Shown here: piece by piece, positions 55,983 through 64,000 of the stretch
Layout: each line of letters starts with the position of its first letter
How positions within the stretch are numbered: position 1 is the stretch's first letter
DNA from: Lactococcus petauri
GTDB taxonomy: Bacteria; Bacillota; Bacilli; Lactobacillales; Streptococcaceae
NCBI RefSeq assembly: GCF_002154895.1
Contig: NZ_MUIZ01000005.1
Coordinates: 62,001 to 126,000 of the forward strand
Direction: 5' to 3'
DNA: 64,000 bases
Notes under the pieces: model-generated
Told to the model about the DNA's origin: nothing
What the model saw: only the letters and a program-made list of their open reading frames with translations
Database searches by the model: none
Made by a program: the position numbers and the translations under genes

Positions 55983-57011
55983 TCATTTTTTCTCTTCTTT
56001 ATGGAGTTTATAAATTGTTTTTGAATAGTATTTCTCACCTGCTTTGAGTGTGATATCACCCAACTCCGGAATTTGTTGACTGCCTGGCGCCACTTGTGTT
56101 TCAAAAGTGATTCCGCCATGATTTACTTCTTTTTTCCCTTGATATACTGCACCAGATTCGCCAAAATTTGCTGAAAAAATAACAATACTTGGACGATCAG
56201 TATAAACAGAGATACTTAACTCTTCAAAGCTTAAACGTGCTTGCTCCTTCTCTATGCTTGGCTCATCTAAAAGGAAAGGATGATCAAGGCCATCAACCAA
56301 AATCACTTGCTCCATAGTACTTTGAAAGACTTCCGAGAGCCTTTTGCCTGAACGCAAATCTAAGTCTGTACCCGCTAACTCCGCAATATCTCCATGTACT
56401 ACCTCGCTCTTGTCTAACAAAGGAACAAAACGAGAGGCGCCTAAACGCAAGAAATGGTTGTCTATACTTTGACCTACATCTCCGGACAAATTAAAGTAAA
56501 CATGACCTGTAGGGTTAAACACCGTGTCTTTATCAGAAACGGCATCATATTCAATGGACCAAGCGCCATTTTCATCAAAACTGTGAGTCACAGTGACTTG
56601 TATCTGTCCTGGATAGCCATTTTCACCATCGTTTGACGTCAAGTAAAATTGAACTTTTGCTTGTTCTGCTTCTTGAAAAACTTCAAACTGCCAGAGTTTA
56701 CTTTCAAAGGAATCTTGCCCTCCATGTAAGGTTTGCGCAGCTTCATTTTGTTGCAATTGTACGTTCTTGCCTGCTATCTTCACTTGACCGTTTTTGATAC
56801 GGCCAGCTGTTCGGCCAATTGTGGCACCAGGATAGTTATCTTTTTCGACATATTCTTGTGTAGAATCAAAGCCCAAAACGATTTTCTTACCATTGACTGT
56901 CCAATCCACGATTCGGGCACCGTAATTGCTCAATGAGAGCGTATCTCCTGCCTTGTTTGTTAAACAAATCAAATGCGCGCCTAAGCCAAAGTCTTTTGTT
57001 GTTATTTCCAT
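55983..57011 (-). CDS. galM: Galactose mutarotase (aldose 1-epimerase)
   Basis: 342 residues. Converts beta-D-galactose to the alpha form used by GalK. The catalytic His is in NPTGHVYFNLSG (about 172-183) and the catalytic Glu in ITFETQVAPG (about 308-317). GATIGRTAGRIKNG (about 62-75) and LHGGQDSFESKLW (about 94-106) are family signatures. It lies between the transporter and galK in the operon. Confidence 0.96.
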   Translation of the reverse strand: MEITTKDFGLGAHLICLTNKAGDTLSLSNYGARIVDWTVNGKKIVLGFDSTQEYVEKDNYPGATIGRTAGRIKNGQVKIAGKNVQLQQNEAAQTLHGGQDSFESKLWQFEVFQEAEQAKVQFYLTSNDGENGYPGQIQVTVTHSFDENGAWSIEYDAVSDKDTVFNPTGHVYFNLSGDVGQSIDNHFLRLGASRFVPLLDKSEVVHGDIAELAGTDLDLRSGKRLSEVFQSTMEQVILVDGLDHPFLLDEPSIEKEQARLSFEELSISVYTDRPSIVIFSANFGESGAVYQGKKEVNHGGITFETQVAPGSQQIPELGDITLKAGEKYYSKTIYKLHKEEKK

Positions 57012-57063
57012 AATTCACCTGTCTTTAAATAAGGAGAGCTAGCGTCACCGCTAGTCCTTATCT

Positions 57064-58446
57064 TTATTTTAATTTATTTTCGAGTTCTGCAACAATTTCT
57101 TTATGACGTTTCTCTGTTAATTTTACCTTAAGAAGATAAATCGTGAGTGAGATAATCATCAGAACGGCTGGAAGAGCGAAGGCATAAAGCTTAAAGGTCG
57201 TTACCCCGTAAACTTTATGTGGATCAAAAGTTGATCCGGTCATACCAGCTGCAATCGCCACAAACCCAAAGATCCCATTTGAGAAAGCACCAGCAATTTT
57301 ATCCAGTAACGGACGCATTGCCAAAGTGACTGCTTCATTACGCACACCATTTTTCCATTGACCATATTCTACAGAGTCTGTGATTGTCATCAAAACTGAT
57401 AAGAACACAAGCTGATAAGGTGTAGTCAGAAAGATAAGACCGAGAATTGTCATTGGCACTGAACTTCCAAAGATAAAGAAAGCATAACCGACAAGCATCG
57501 AGAGAATTGCACCTGTCAAAACTTTACGACGGCCAAATTTCTTCGCTAAGACAGGGAACAGTGGTACTAAGACGATAGAGCCGATAAAGCCGACAATCCC
57601 TGTAATTGAATACAGTGCAGCTTGTCCTAAAACGAAGGTAAACATCAAAATCAAAGTTGCTGTTGTTGCGACATAGGCTAAAGCAAACAAGATATAAGAC
57701 AATGACAACCACATCAGCTGATCATTTTTCAATAAAGCTTTAAACACATCAATGGTTGTTGTTTTTTGTGATTGTTGACGGATAACAGAATCCTTTTCTT
57801 GGGTACCCCAAGCTGTAATTAAGGCTGTTCCACCTGAAACAATCGCAGCAATGACACCAAATGCAAACCAACCTGATGCACCTTGGGCATGGTGCCCCGT
57901 CATGAGTTGAGTGAATCCATAGGTAATCGGGATAACGAGAATAGTTGTTCCTTGAGCACCAATAGCTGAACCAAAACGGGCAAATGTTCCGAGTGACTCA
58001 CGTTCTTCATTCTTTTCAGAGAGCGCAGGAATCATTGACCAAAAGGCAATGTCCTTGAAGGAATAAAAAGCATCCAGAATAACAAAAGAAATGATAAAGA
58101 CAATAATAAATAAGGTTGTATTTGAACTTTTGGCTAATCCAAAGAAGTCTGAAAACATCAATACAATCATTACAGATGATATTAAACCGCCAGCAACCAA
58201 CCAAGGTTTAAATTTTCCCCAACGCGTGCGTGTGTTGTCAATAATACTCCCAATAATGGGATCAAAAACAATTTCTACCAATCGAATAATGACGACAAGT
58301 GATGTCACAAGGGCAATCATTGCATCTTTATGTTCACTACCTGCAAACATTTGACTCGTAACAAAAGCAATAAAGAACACGCTAATTGCTGCATAATAGG
58401 TATCGTGACCCAAAGCACCTAAAGCATACGAAATTCTTTGTTTCAT
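57064..58446 (-). CDS. galP: GPH-family galactoside/galactose transporter
   Basis: 460 residues from the ATG after a GGAGGGAGG site; an earlier ATG overlaps that site. About 12 membrane helices, glycoside-pentoside-hexuronide:cation symporter family. FDPIIGSIIDNTRTRWGKFKPWLVAGG (about 61-87) is the family signature, and YQLVFLSVLMTITDSVEYGQWKNGVR (about 346-371) another. No C-terminal IIA domain is attached, unlike streptococcal LacS, so regulation by HPr phosphorylation is not expected. As the first gene of the gal operon it most likely imports galactose, though a galactoside or melibiose-type sugar is possible. Confidence 0.88.
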   Translation of the reverse strand: MKQRISYALGALGHDTYYAAISVFFIAFVTSQMFAGSEHKDAMIALVTSLVVIIRLVEIVFDPIIGSIIDNTRTRWGKFKPWLVAGGLISSVMIVLMFSDFFGLAKSSNTTLFIIVFIISFVILDAFYSFKDIAFWSMIPALSEKNEERESLGTFARFGSAIGAQGTTILVIPITYGFTQLMTGHHAQGASGWFAFGVIAAIVSGGTALITAWGTQEKDSVIRQQSQKTTTIDVFKALLKNDQLMWLSLSYILFALAYVATTATLILMFTFVLGQAALYSITGIVGFIGSIVLVPLFPVLAKKFGRRKVLTGAILSMLVGYAFFIFGSSVPMTILGLIFLTTPYQLVFLSVLMTITDSVEYGQWKNGVRNEAVTLAMRPLLDKIAGAFSNGIFGFVAIAAGMTGSTFDPHKVYGVTTFKLYAFALPAVLMIISLTIYLLKVKLTEKRHKEIVAELENKLK

Positions 58447-58491
58447 TTTTCCTCCCTCCATCGGGAACCTCCTTTTTCGATTCCCTTACAC

Positions 58492-58519
58492 CGAAATCGC
58501 TTACATTAATATGATAGCA
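58492..58519 (-). promoter_or_regulatory. gal operon promoter with CcpA cre site
   Basis: An extended -10 box TGCTATCAT lies at 58511-58519 on the minus strand. At 58492-58505 the coding strand reads TGTAAGCGATTTCG, matching 13 of 14 positions of the cre consensus TGWAANCGNTNWCA. The cre covers the expected transcription start, a position for repression by CcpA when glucose is available. Confidence 0.8.
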
Positions 58520-58610
58520 TTTTCTTATTTGGAAAAGTTTCCCATTGGGTAAAGAAGGCAGGAAATACTTCCTAAAACACCGCTTACAAAAGCTAAGAAT
58601 GTAAGTTGTG

Positions 58611-58738
58611 GTTCACAACTCGCTTCGCTCCCTGCGTATTATCGTTCTAATTTGCTAAAGCAAAAAGAACTTTATGTTGTTCACAACTCGCTTCGCTCCC
58701 TGCGTATTATCGTTCTAATTTGCTAAAGCAAAAAGAAC
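58611..58738. repeat. Two identical 60-bp direct repeats between galP and the RpiR gene
   Basis: 58611-58670 and 58679-58738 are the same 60 bases (both begin GTTCACAACTCGCTTCGCTC), with 8 different bases between. The second copy continues into GATAATA, so that TATTATCGTTCT (58705-58716) pairs with AGAACGATAATA (58734-58745) around an inner TTTGCT/AGCAAA hairpin. The first copy lacks the full closing arm. This makes up most of the 336-base gap. The origin is unknown; it could be a small non-coding repeat family or a regulatory duplication. Confidence 0.85.
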
Positions 58739-58746
58739 GATAATAA

Positions 58747-58770
58747 AAGCAAAGCTCCTTGGCTTTGCTT
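58747..58770 (-). terminator. Terminator after the RpiR-family gene
   Basis: AAGCAAAGC / GCTTTGCTT, a perfect 9-bp stem with a 6-base loop, followed on the minus strand by TTTATTAT. It lies 13 bases past the regulator's stop codon. Confidence 0.8.
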
Positions 58771-58782
58771 ATTATTTGTTTT

Positions 58783-59520
58783 TCATTGTTTTTTATAAAT
58801 AGAGTAAGCATCAAAGAGGACACGTACTAAAATATACAGGGGCAGTCGACTATGGACATCAAGATCAAAATAATTAACTTCTAAAGAGCTTTTATAGCCA
58901 ATTAGGGAGACATCTGCAAGACGTACTAATGGACTTTGCTCCGTTACAGTCAAGGTCAAAATTTTTGCACCATGGGTTTTTGCCACTTCGGTTGCTTCAA
59001 TCAGTTCTAAAGTTTCGCCACTCAAGGACAAATTGATGATTAAGCTGTTCTCTTTGACAAAACTTGCATAATAAGTCATATATTTATAGTCATCATGAAG
59101 TGTCACTGGCTTATGGAAAAGTTGAAGCTTCTTCATCATCTCTACAGCAGCATGAGTGGAAAGACCACGCGCAAAGAGAATGATCTCACCAGCTTGGTCA
59201 ATAGCACGCACGGCTTGTTCAATAGCAGGAGCCGAAATATTATGAATGGTCCGTAGGAGTTCTTCTTCGTTTTTACCAATTGCGGCCAAAACTTCATTTG
59301 AAAAACCATTAATATTGGGAAGTGGCTTTTCTTTTATCGAATAGCGAAATTCGGCATAGCCCGAAAAACCTTTTTTCCTCACTGTGCGATTAATCGTTGA
59401 TAAAGAGCAATGAGCTAATTCTGCCAAATCTGTAATAGAAAGTTGGGGAATTTCATCATAATGCTCTTGAATTACTTGCCATGTATAGGCTTCGGCACTT
59501 GATAACTTTTGGTTAACCAT
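58783..59520 (-). CDS. RpiR/MurR-family transcriptional regulator
   Basis: 245 residues. The N-terminal HTH (about 1-75: SITDLAELAHCSLSTINRTVRKKGFSGYAEFRYSIKE) is followed by a C-terminal SIS sugar-phosphate-binding domain (about 105-235: EIILFARGLSTHAAVEMMKKL, SLIINLSLSGETLELIEATEVAK). Such regulators sense phosphorylated sugars. It sits upstream of the gal operon in the same direction, so control of galactose genes is possible, but it may instead serve another locus. It follows the NadR-like gene by 10 bases. Confidence 0.9.
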   Translation of the reverse strand: MVNQKLSSAEAYTWQVIQEHYDEIPQLSITDLAELAHCSLSTINRTVRKKGFSGYAEFRYSIKEKPLPNINGFSNEVLAAIGKNEEELLRTIHNISAPAIEQAVRAIDQAGEIILFARGLSTHAAVEMMKKLQLFHKPVTLHDDYKYMTYYASFVKENSLIINLSLSGETLELIEATEVAKTHGAKILTLTVTEQSPLVRLADVSLIGYKSSLEVNYFDLDVHSRLPLYILVRVLFDAYSIYKKQ

Positions 59521-59530
59521 GTTTCCTCTC

Positions 59531-60403
59531 CTAATATTTTAAACGGTCAATTTGAATCCCTGTATACTGACTAATTGCATCAATAGCATGATAATAGCGC
59601 CCGAGATAAGCGCGTGTGTCACGCGTCGTTTCTTCATCATCTAAACGTACAACTTTTTCAGCAAGTCCTTGCTCTGCTATCTCCCTTAAAAGTGCTTCGT
59701 CATTATCAGATGGAATTAAAAGCACCAGATCCATATCCGGAGATAGAGTATTATCAATAAAGATTATACCTTGATTTCCGGCTGAAGTGATAGCCTGTTC
59801 AATATCCTTTGCAAAGGGGGCATTGTTAAAAGTACGTGCTAAACGTCTAGCCAAGGTTGATTTACCACTTTGTCGGCCACCAATTATACCAACAATTTTA
59901 GTGAAATGTCTACGAAAAGCGGGATTTATCTCGTTCCAGTGCAACAATGGATTTTCACGTATGTCTGTTGCGGATATCTTAATATCTTGCCTATCAGCCA
60001 TTTCTACCTTATAGGTACGCAAATCTTGCGGAAAACGTGCACTGAGCTCAGTTACATATTCCGGCTCTCCCACATAAAAAGTAATTTCCTGGCTCTGGTA
60101 ATTTTTTAATAAGTCAAACAAACGTTTAAACCAAGCATCCCATCCTTGTGGCATCGGAGGTAAATCCGTTTCATCTAACATTGCAACCTCAATGTCCTCT
60201 TCATCAGCAAAAGCTTCCTGTAAATAGTGATAACGTAGGGTTAGAGGCAAGCCAATCTTATCACCTCGATCATGAGTATAGCCTGATACGACTAAGAGAA
60301 CCTGATCATTAAGTGCAGCACACTTGTAAATCTGTTGCTGGTGCCCCTTATGAAAAGGAGCAAAAGTACCAAAATAAACGCCTAATCTTGTCTTTTCTGT
60401 CAT
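59531..60403 (-). CDS. nadR: NadR-like NMN adenylyltransferase with short kinase-like domain
   Basis: 290 residues. The N-terminal nucleotidyltransferase domain (1-160) shows GVYFGTFAPFHKGHQQQIY (the HxGH-type motif, about 8-26) and later KISATDIRENP (about 150-160). A P-loop kinase domain follows: GIIGGRQSGKSTLARRLA (about 172-189). Only about 115 residues remain, against roughly 170-190 in full NadR, so the ribosylnicotinamide kinase part looks shortened. The role is NAD salvage. An AGGAG-like site precedes the start. Adjacent to the regulator gene. Confidence 0.82.
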   Translation of the reverse strand: MTEKTRLGVYFGTFAPFHKGHQQQIYKCAALNDQVLLVVSGYTHDRGDKIGLPLTLRYHYLQEAFADEEDIEVAMLDETDLPPMPQGWDAWFKRLFDLLKNYQSQEITFYVGEPEYVTELSARFPQDLRTYKVEMADRQDIKISATDIRENPLLHWNEINPAFRRHFTKIVGIIGGRQSGKSTLARRLARTFNNAPFAKDIEQAITSAGNQGIIFIDNTLSPDMDLVLLIPSDNDEALLREIAEQGLAEKVVRLDDEETTRDTRAYLGRYYHAIDAISQYTGIQIDRLKY

Positions 60404-60425
60404 TACGCTCCTCTATTTGATCTTT

Positions 60426-61715
60426 TTAAGCACGCACTGTTTTAGCCGCACCTGATTTTTCGTAAAGATTGATTAAGCCTGCACCTGATTTACGGATCAT
60501 ATCTCCAGGTTGTACAGGCGTTTCCACATCAATATGTAAAAGGGTCATTGGATTTGGTGCACGGTCGATAGATTCTCCTGTTTCTGCCAAACGTAAGTTT
60601 TTAATTGTTGTTTCAGAATGACGGAAGCCAGGCCCATAAAATTCAATCGTATCACCTTCTGTAATGACGTTCCGTTGACGAATCGTCGCAACCTTACTGT
60701 CTTCATCGTAAGCAACAACTTCGCCAATAAACTTGTATTCTGGAATTTTACGACGTGCACCAAAAAGTTGTTTATTTTCATCAGGAATACCATAATAAAA
60801 GCCTGTATCCAATTCACGTTGCGCCACTTTCCAAAGTTCATCAACCAAATCTGGCTTAATAGCCTCAAACTTTTCCGGACTTTCTAGATAAGCATCAATG
60901 GCCGCTTTGTAAACATTTGAAACTGTTGAAACATAGTGAATAGATTTCATACGTCCTTCAATTTTCAAGGAATTTACACCATTTTTGATCATATCAGGAA
61001 TATGTTCAATCATGCTCATATCAACAGCAGACATTGAAAATTCTTCGGGAATTTCACCTTTGATTGATTTGCGCTCACTACCAAAAGGCATATCATAGAG
61101 GTCATATTTCCAACGGCATGATTGTGAACAGCCACCGCGGTTGGCATCACGCATGCTCATATAGTTTGAAAGTACACAGCGTCCACTATAAGAAATACAC
61201 ATAGCACCATGGACAAAGGCTTCAATTTCCACAGATGTATGTTTTCGGATTTCTGCTAATTCTTCCATAGAAACTTCACGGGCTAAGACGACACGTTCCA
61301 GTCCTAAACCTTGCCAGAATTCTAAAGTTTCGTAATTCGTTGCTGAAGACTGCGTAGAGAGATGAATTGGTAAACCTGGTGCTTCAGCTGCACAAATTGC
61401 TATCAATGCAGGATCCGAAACGATCACTGCAGAAATTCCTAAATCACGCAGTGTACGGAACCATTCGCCTGCACCTTCCTCATTCCCTTCGTGTGTGACC
61501 ATATTGGCCGCAACATATACCTTAGCATTGTGGGCTGAAGCATACTCTACGCCTTCACGCATCTCATCAAAGGTAAAGTTACCTGCGCGTGATCGCAAAC
61601 CGTAGGCTTGTCCACCGATATATACAGCATCTGCGCCATAATCAATCGCTACTTTAAGTTTTTCCAGTGTGCCTGCAGGTGAAAGTACCTCAGGTCTTGT
61701 ATAATTTTCTTGCAT
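60426..61715 (-). CDS. trhP: U32 peptidase family protein, TrhP-type tRNA hydroxylation factor
   Basis: 429 residues from the ATG after ATAGGAG; an in-frame ATG six codons earlier lies before that site. The U32 signature EAFVHGAMCISYSGRCVLSNYMSMRDANRGGCSQSCRWKY (about 162-201) holds four cysteines that bind an iron-sulfur cluster in this family. Members called TrhP/YegQ/YrrO act in 5-hydroxyuridine formation at tRNA position 34 rather than as proteases. Normal length. Confidence 0.88.
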   Translation of the reverse strand: MQENYTRPEVLSPAGTLEKLKVAIDYGADAVYIGGQAYGLRSRAGNFTFDEMREGVEYASAHNAKVYVAANMVTHEGNEEGAGEWFRTLRDLGISAVIVSDPALIAICAAEAPGLPIHLSTQSSATNYETLEFWQGLGLERVVLAREVSMEELAEIRKHTSVEIEAFVHGAMCISYSGRCVLSNYMSMRDANRGGCSQSCRWKYDLYDMPFGSERKSIKGEIPEEFSMSAVDMSMIEHIPDMIKNGVNSLKIEGRMKSIHYVSTVSNVYKAAIDAYLESPEKFEAIKPDLVDELWKVAQRELDTGFYYGIPDENKQLFGARRKIPEYKFIGEVVAYDEDSKVATIRQRNVITEGDTIEFYGPGFRHSETTIKNLRLAETGESIDRAPNPMTLLHIDVETPVQPGDMIRKSGAGLINLYEKSGAAKTVRA

Positions 61716-61784
61716 TTTTTCTCCTATTTTCAAGATAAGATTTTTGATAAGGTCTGCCGACCAAAACTTCTTTAATAAAATAAA

Positions 61785-62723
61785 CTATGGTTTTAATAAA
61801 ACTTTGCCAATATTTTTTCCAGACTCTAAATACTGATGAGCTTCCTTACCTTCAGATAAGGGAAATACAATTGCTTCCGCTGTTTCAACTTTTCCTCTTT
61901 CAAAGTAATCAAAGAGACGCTGACTTCGGCGTTCCCTTTCAGAAAAGCTGGTCAAAAAATCCCATAAGTCACCCGTTAGGATATTTTTGGATTGAGACAT
62001 CATCTTCACGAGATCAATTTGTGGTGGATTGCCTCCCGCCATACCAAAGAAAATCAGGCTTCCTCTGTTCCTCAAAAGCTCTAAATTTTTATTCACAGTG
62101 CTGCCCACACCATCATAAACCGTATCAAATTTAATAGACAACGCTTGTCGCCACTCATCCGTTCGGCTTGGATAGACTTGACGCACTCCACGAGAAAGGG
62201 CCAAAGCTTGTTTTTCTGCATTTGATGCCGTACCATATACTTCCATACCATCTGCCACAAGAATTTGAGACAAGATCTGCCCGACACCACCGCTAATTCC
62301 TGTAACAAATACTTTGTCCCCTATTTGATTTTTCCCTAAATCATGCGCTAAGAAATCTGCAGTCAAACCTTGAAGACCAATACTGGCGGCTAACTTTAAA
62401 TCAATATTATCAGGCAAATAAATCAGCTTTTCTTTAGGCACAGCAACATATTCAGCATTAGCAAAGGGAACATCGACAAAAAGAACTTTTCTTCCTTTCT
62501 GCTTCCCTTCGACAATTTCACCAGAACCTTCGTATCCATTAATATAAGGATGATGTTCCTCGATATGATAGCCTCCTCGGCGACGATAAATATCTGCAAA
62601 ATTGAGACCAATATATGCCGTTTTGACTAAAACTTCATCTTCTAGCACTTGTGGCAAGGGAACTTTGCCATATTGAAGGACATCACTATCCCCAAATTCT
62701 TCAAAATACAAAGCTTTCATCAT
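61785..62723 (-). CDS. Zinc-free NADPH:quinone oxidoreductase-like dehydrogenase
   Basis: 312 residues of the MDR (quinone oxidoreductase) family. An N-terminal GroES-like domain (MKALYFEEFGDSDVLQYGKVPLP, YRRRGGYHIEEHHPYINGYEGSGEI) is followed by a Rossmann domain with VFVTGISGGVGQILSQIL (about 138-155). The structural-zinc cysteines are absent, as is usual for this branch. The start overlaps the upstream U32 gene by 4 bases (ATGA), and it separates the two U32 genes. Substrate unknown. Confidence 0.88.
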   Translation of the reverse strand: MMKALYFEEFGDSDVLQYGKVPLPQVLEDEVLVKTAYIGLNFADIYRRRGGYHIEEHHPYINGYEGSGEIVEGKQKGRKVLFVDVPFANAEYVAVPKEKLIYLPDNIDLKLAASIGLQGLTADFLAHDLGKNQIGDKVFVTGISGGVGQILSQILVADGMEVYGTASNAEKQALALSRGVRQVYPSRTDEWRQALSIKFDTVYDGVGSTVNKNLELLRNRGSLIFFGMAGGNPPQIDLVKMMSQSKNILTGDLWDFLTSFSERERRSQRLFDYFERGKVETAEAIVFPLSEGKEAHQYLESGKNIGKVLLKP

Positions 62724-63643
62724 TTAATTTTACCTGGGTCTAAGTCATAGAAACCATGTGATAAAGTACGGCCTGCTGGATGAAGTTTACGCACTTCTTC
62801 TTCAAGCTGAAAGGCCTTATCTGCAGTGAAATTTCCTGCTTCAATGGCCTTTTTCGCTTCTACAAACAACTTCGTAATGGCCACAAAATCCGCACCGCGT
62901 GTAAAAATACCGTCCAGTTTCCAATGGTCAAAGCCCATTTTTACCAGTTCCGAGAGCTCGCTCATCATATTAAGATCATCGTTAGCAAAAATGTGTGTAC
63001 CATGATTGTCTTCAAAGATACTATAGTGGGTATCTTCCTTTTTGGGTTCCGAAACAAAAAGATTACGTTCACGATCTTTTCCTGTCTCTTCTGTCTTAAT
63101 AAAATTGTAGTAATTTTGCACTAAAGGACGTTTACTTTGATGGATAACAGTTGCTCCATAAACCAATACCTCGCCGGGTACATCTAAGTTTCCTGTCATG
63201 GCTTCAAGTTCCGGTTTGGGAAGCTCGCGTGCTAACACAGCTTCGACAGCACCTTGGCCCGCCCAGAAGTTGATTTGGCGGCTTGAAGTCACCATGGTAG
63301 AAGCATCATAAGTAAAAGGCAAGTCATATTTGTCTCTTTGAAGCACGAAGATAACTCCTGCATCTCCTACGGCTATGCGATCTACTTGAATATCTTGCAA
63401 GAAGTCTAAGTAGGGTTTTATTTTAGCCATCATATCAACGTGCATCAATGCATTTACAGCAACAGTCACTGTTTTTCCTGCTTCATGTGCAAGAGCTGTA
63501 ATCTCACGAATTTCATCGTAGCTAAGCGCTGTAGGTAAGCGTAACCCAAACTCGGCTTCACCAATATAAAGGTTGTCAGTTCCAGCAGCAAGTAGAGCCT
63601 TGGCTTGCTCCACACTTTCTGCGGTAGTAGTAATTTTAATCAT
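62720..63643 (-). CDS. U32 peptidase family protein, short partner
   Basis: 307 residues, resembling Bacillus YrrN (the TrhP partner). The TIM-barrel-like U32 fold is visible: AGTDNLYIGEAEFGLRLPTALSYDEI (about 21-46), VAVNALMHVDMMAKIKPYLDFLQ (about 61-83) and MGFDHWKLDGIFTRGADFVAITKLF (about 235-259). The protein contains no cysteine at all, so it cannot carry the cluster of its partner. It begins the operon U32-dehydrogenase-trhP. The ATG is 7 nt after an extended -10 box with no ribosome site. Confidence 0.87.
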   Translation of the reverse strand: MIKITTTAESVEQAKALLAAGTDNLYIGEAEFGLRLPTALSYDEIREITALAHEAGKTVTVAVNALMHVDMMAKIKPYLDFLQDIQVDRIAVGDAGVIFVLQRDKYDLPFTYDASTMVTSSRQINFWAGQGAVEAVLARELPKPELEAMTGNLDVPGEVLVYGATVIHQSKRPLVQNYYNFIKTEETGKDRERNLFVSEPKKEDTHYSIFEDNHGTHIFANDDLNMMSELSELVKMGFDHWKLDGIFTRGADFVAITKLFVEAKKAIEAGNFTADKAFQLEEEVRKLHPAGRTLSHGFYDLDPGKIK

Positions 63644-63650
63644 AGACTAA

Positions 63651-63659
63651 ATTATATCA
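63651..63659 (-). promoter_or_regulatory. Extended -10 promoter directly before the short U32 gene
   Basis: TGATATAAT on the minus strand (TG-n-TATAAT) ends 7 nt before the ATG, predicting a leaderless mRNA for the three-gene operon. Confidence 0.7.
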
Positions 63660-63743
63660 CTATTTATCGCTCTTGACACGTCAGATTTTCATTTTATTTT
63701 ATTTTCCGATTAACAAAAAAGTAATATAAGACATGAAATTGTA

Positions 63744-63772
63744 TTGCAAACATTTACATAATTTGTTATGAT
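63744..63772 (+). promoter_or_regulatory. Promoter of the gene at the right edge
   Basis: TTGCAA (63744-63749), a 17-bp spacer and TATGAT (63767-63772), about 44 bases before the ATG. This gene, unlike its neighbour, has a normal leader with a ribosome site. Confidence 0.65.
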
Positions 63773-63815
63773 GTAGTATAGAGCTTAATTATCAGGAAAA
63801 CTTAGGAAAAAAACT

Positions 63816-64000
63816 ATGGAATTAAAAAATTTAAACGATTTCTATGAGAAGCAAGAATACTATTCATATGATGAGCTACATGAACAAGAAAGCCATCTTA
63901 CCAAACGTGTGCACGAGCTGACTTTCTTTCTTAATGTCGCAAGCTTTTCAGTCATCATGGCAATGATGGTCTATATTTTTATTACAATGACAAGCAGTTT
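63816..64000 (+). CDS. N-terminal part of a membrane protein (cut by window edge)
   Basis: 61 codons are present, open to the edge; the AGGAAAAA site upstream supports ATG 63816. An acidic, Tyr-rich cytoplasmic start (MELKNLNDFYEKQEYYSYDELHEQE, residues 1-25 in two parts) is followed by a likely membrane helix (about 39-60: FLNVASFSVIMAMMVYIFI). No family can be assigned from this fragment. Confidence 0.7.
   Translation, partial: MELKNLNDFYEKQEYYSYDELHEQESHLTKRVHELTFFLNVASFSVIMAMMVYIFITMTSS

Noticed and set aside
55973-56119. Longer start for galactokinase
   Set aside because: The added 49 codons overlap galM and lack a ribosome site; the internal ATG has GAGGA and gives the usual 399 residues.
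58611-58738. CRISPR array
   Set aside because: There are only two 60-bp copies with an 8-base gap and no cas genes; repeat length and spacing do not fit.

Overview
The window is a low-GC Firmicutes chromosome, almost certainly a Lactococcus. The support is the gene content (an HdiR-type repressor, a CinD-type nitroreductase behind a CopR box, a PurBox about 76 bp upstream of the purA start, a galP-M-K-T-E operon, YitT pairs and T-box controlled synthetases). The species cannot be fixed from this sequence alone; a member of the L. garvieae group or a relative is possible. No rRNA, tRNA or CRISPR was found.

Layout, left to right. 1-2.4 kb: 5' part of thrS with its T-box leader, and hemH. 2.5-10.3 kb: one giant LPXTG-anchored surface protein built from YDG-type repeats. 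10.4-18.5 kb: a stand-alone ATP-cone protein, copper-regulated nitroreductase, upp, a CPA2 antiporter, a LacX-type epimerase, and the tight run rsgA-small membrane protein-rpe-rmuC-yhaM. 18.6-20.5 kb, plus strand: a DUF2975 membrane protein with its small HTH partner, then hdiR and a small membrane protein. 20.6-27.3 kb, minus strand: a coiled-coil/3D-domain secreted protein, pheS-pheT with T-box, a small frameshifted gene, and purA. 27.6-31.5 kb, plus strand: hslO-clcA, dusB and a small hypothetical. 31.5-40.9 kb, minus strand: two yitT paralogues, hisS-aspS with T-box, and ymfF-ymfH-rodZ-pgsA. 41-42.6 kb: yaaA-recF and a small coiled-coil gene. 42.7-44.1 kb: an amino-acid antiporter.

44.335-52.269 kb is an integrative mobilizable element of about 7.9 kb, bounded by a perfect 20-bp direct repeat. 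It carries a cargo gene of unknown function, small regulators and membrane proteins, a TcpA/FtsK-like coupling ATPase, a Rep_trans/MOBT-type relaxase, a DUF3173 protein and a tyrosine integrase. It sits in the 3' end of galE. It supplies a new galE 3' end and terminator at its right junction and leaves the host's original galE tail and terminator stranded at its left junction.

52.2-58.5 kb is the galactose (Leloir) operon galP-galM-galK-galT-galE, read leftwards and preceded by a probable CcpA cre site. 58.6-58.74 kb holds a duplicated 60-bp sequence. Then come an RpiR-type regulator, a NadR-like protein and two U32 peptidase-family genes flanking a quinone oxidoreductase. A membrane-protein gene begins at the right edge.

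Two patterns stand out besides the element. At least nine genes have an extended or consensus -10 box only 6-10 nt before the start codon and no ribosome binding site, which predicts leaderless or nearly leaderless mRNAs. The hdiR promoter is flanked by two matching palindromes exactly 52 bp apart.
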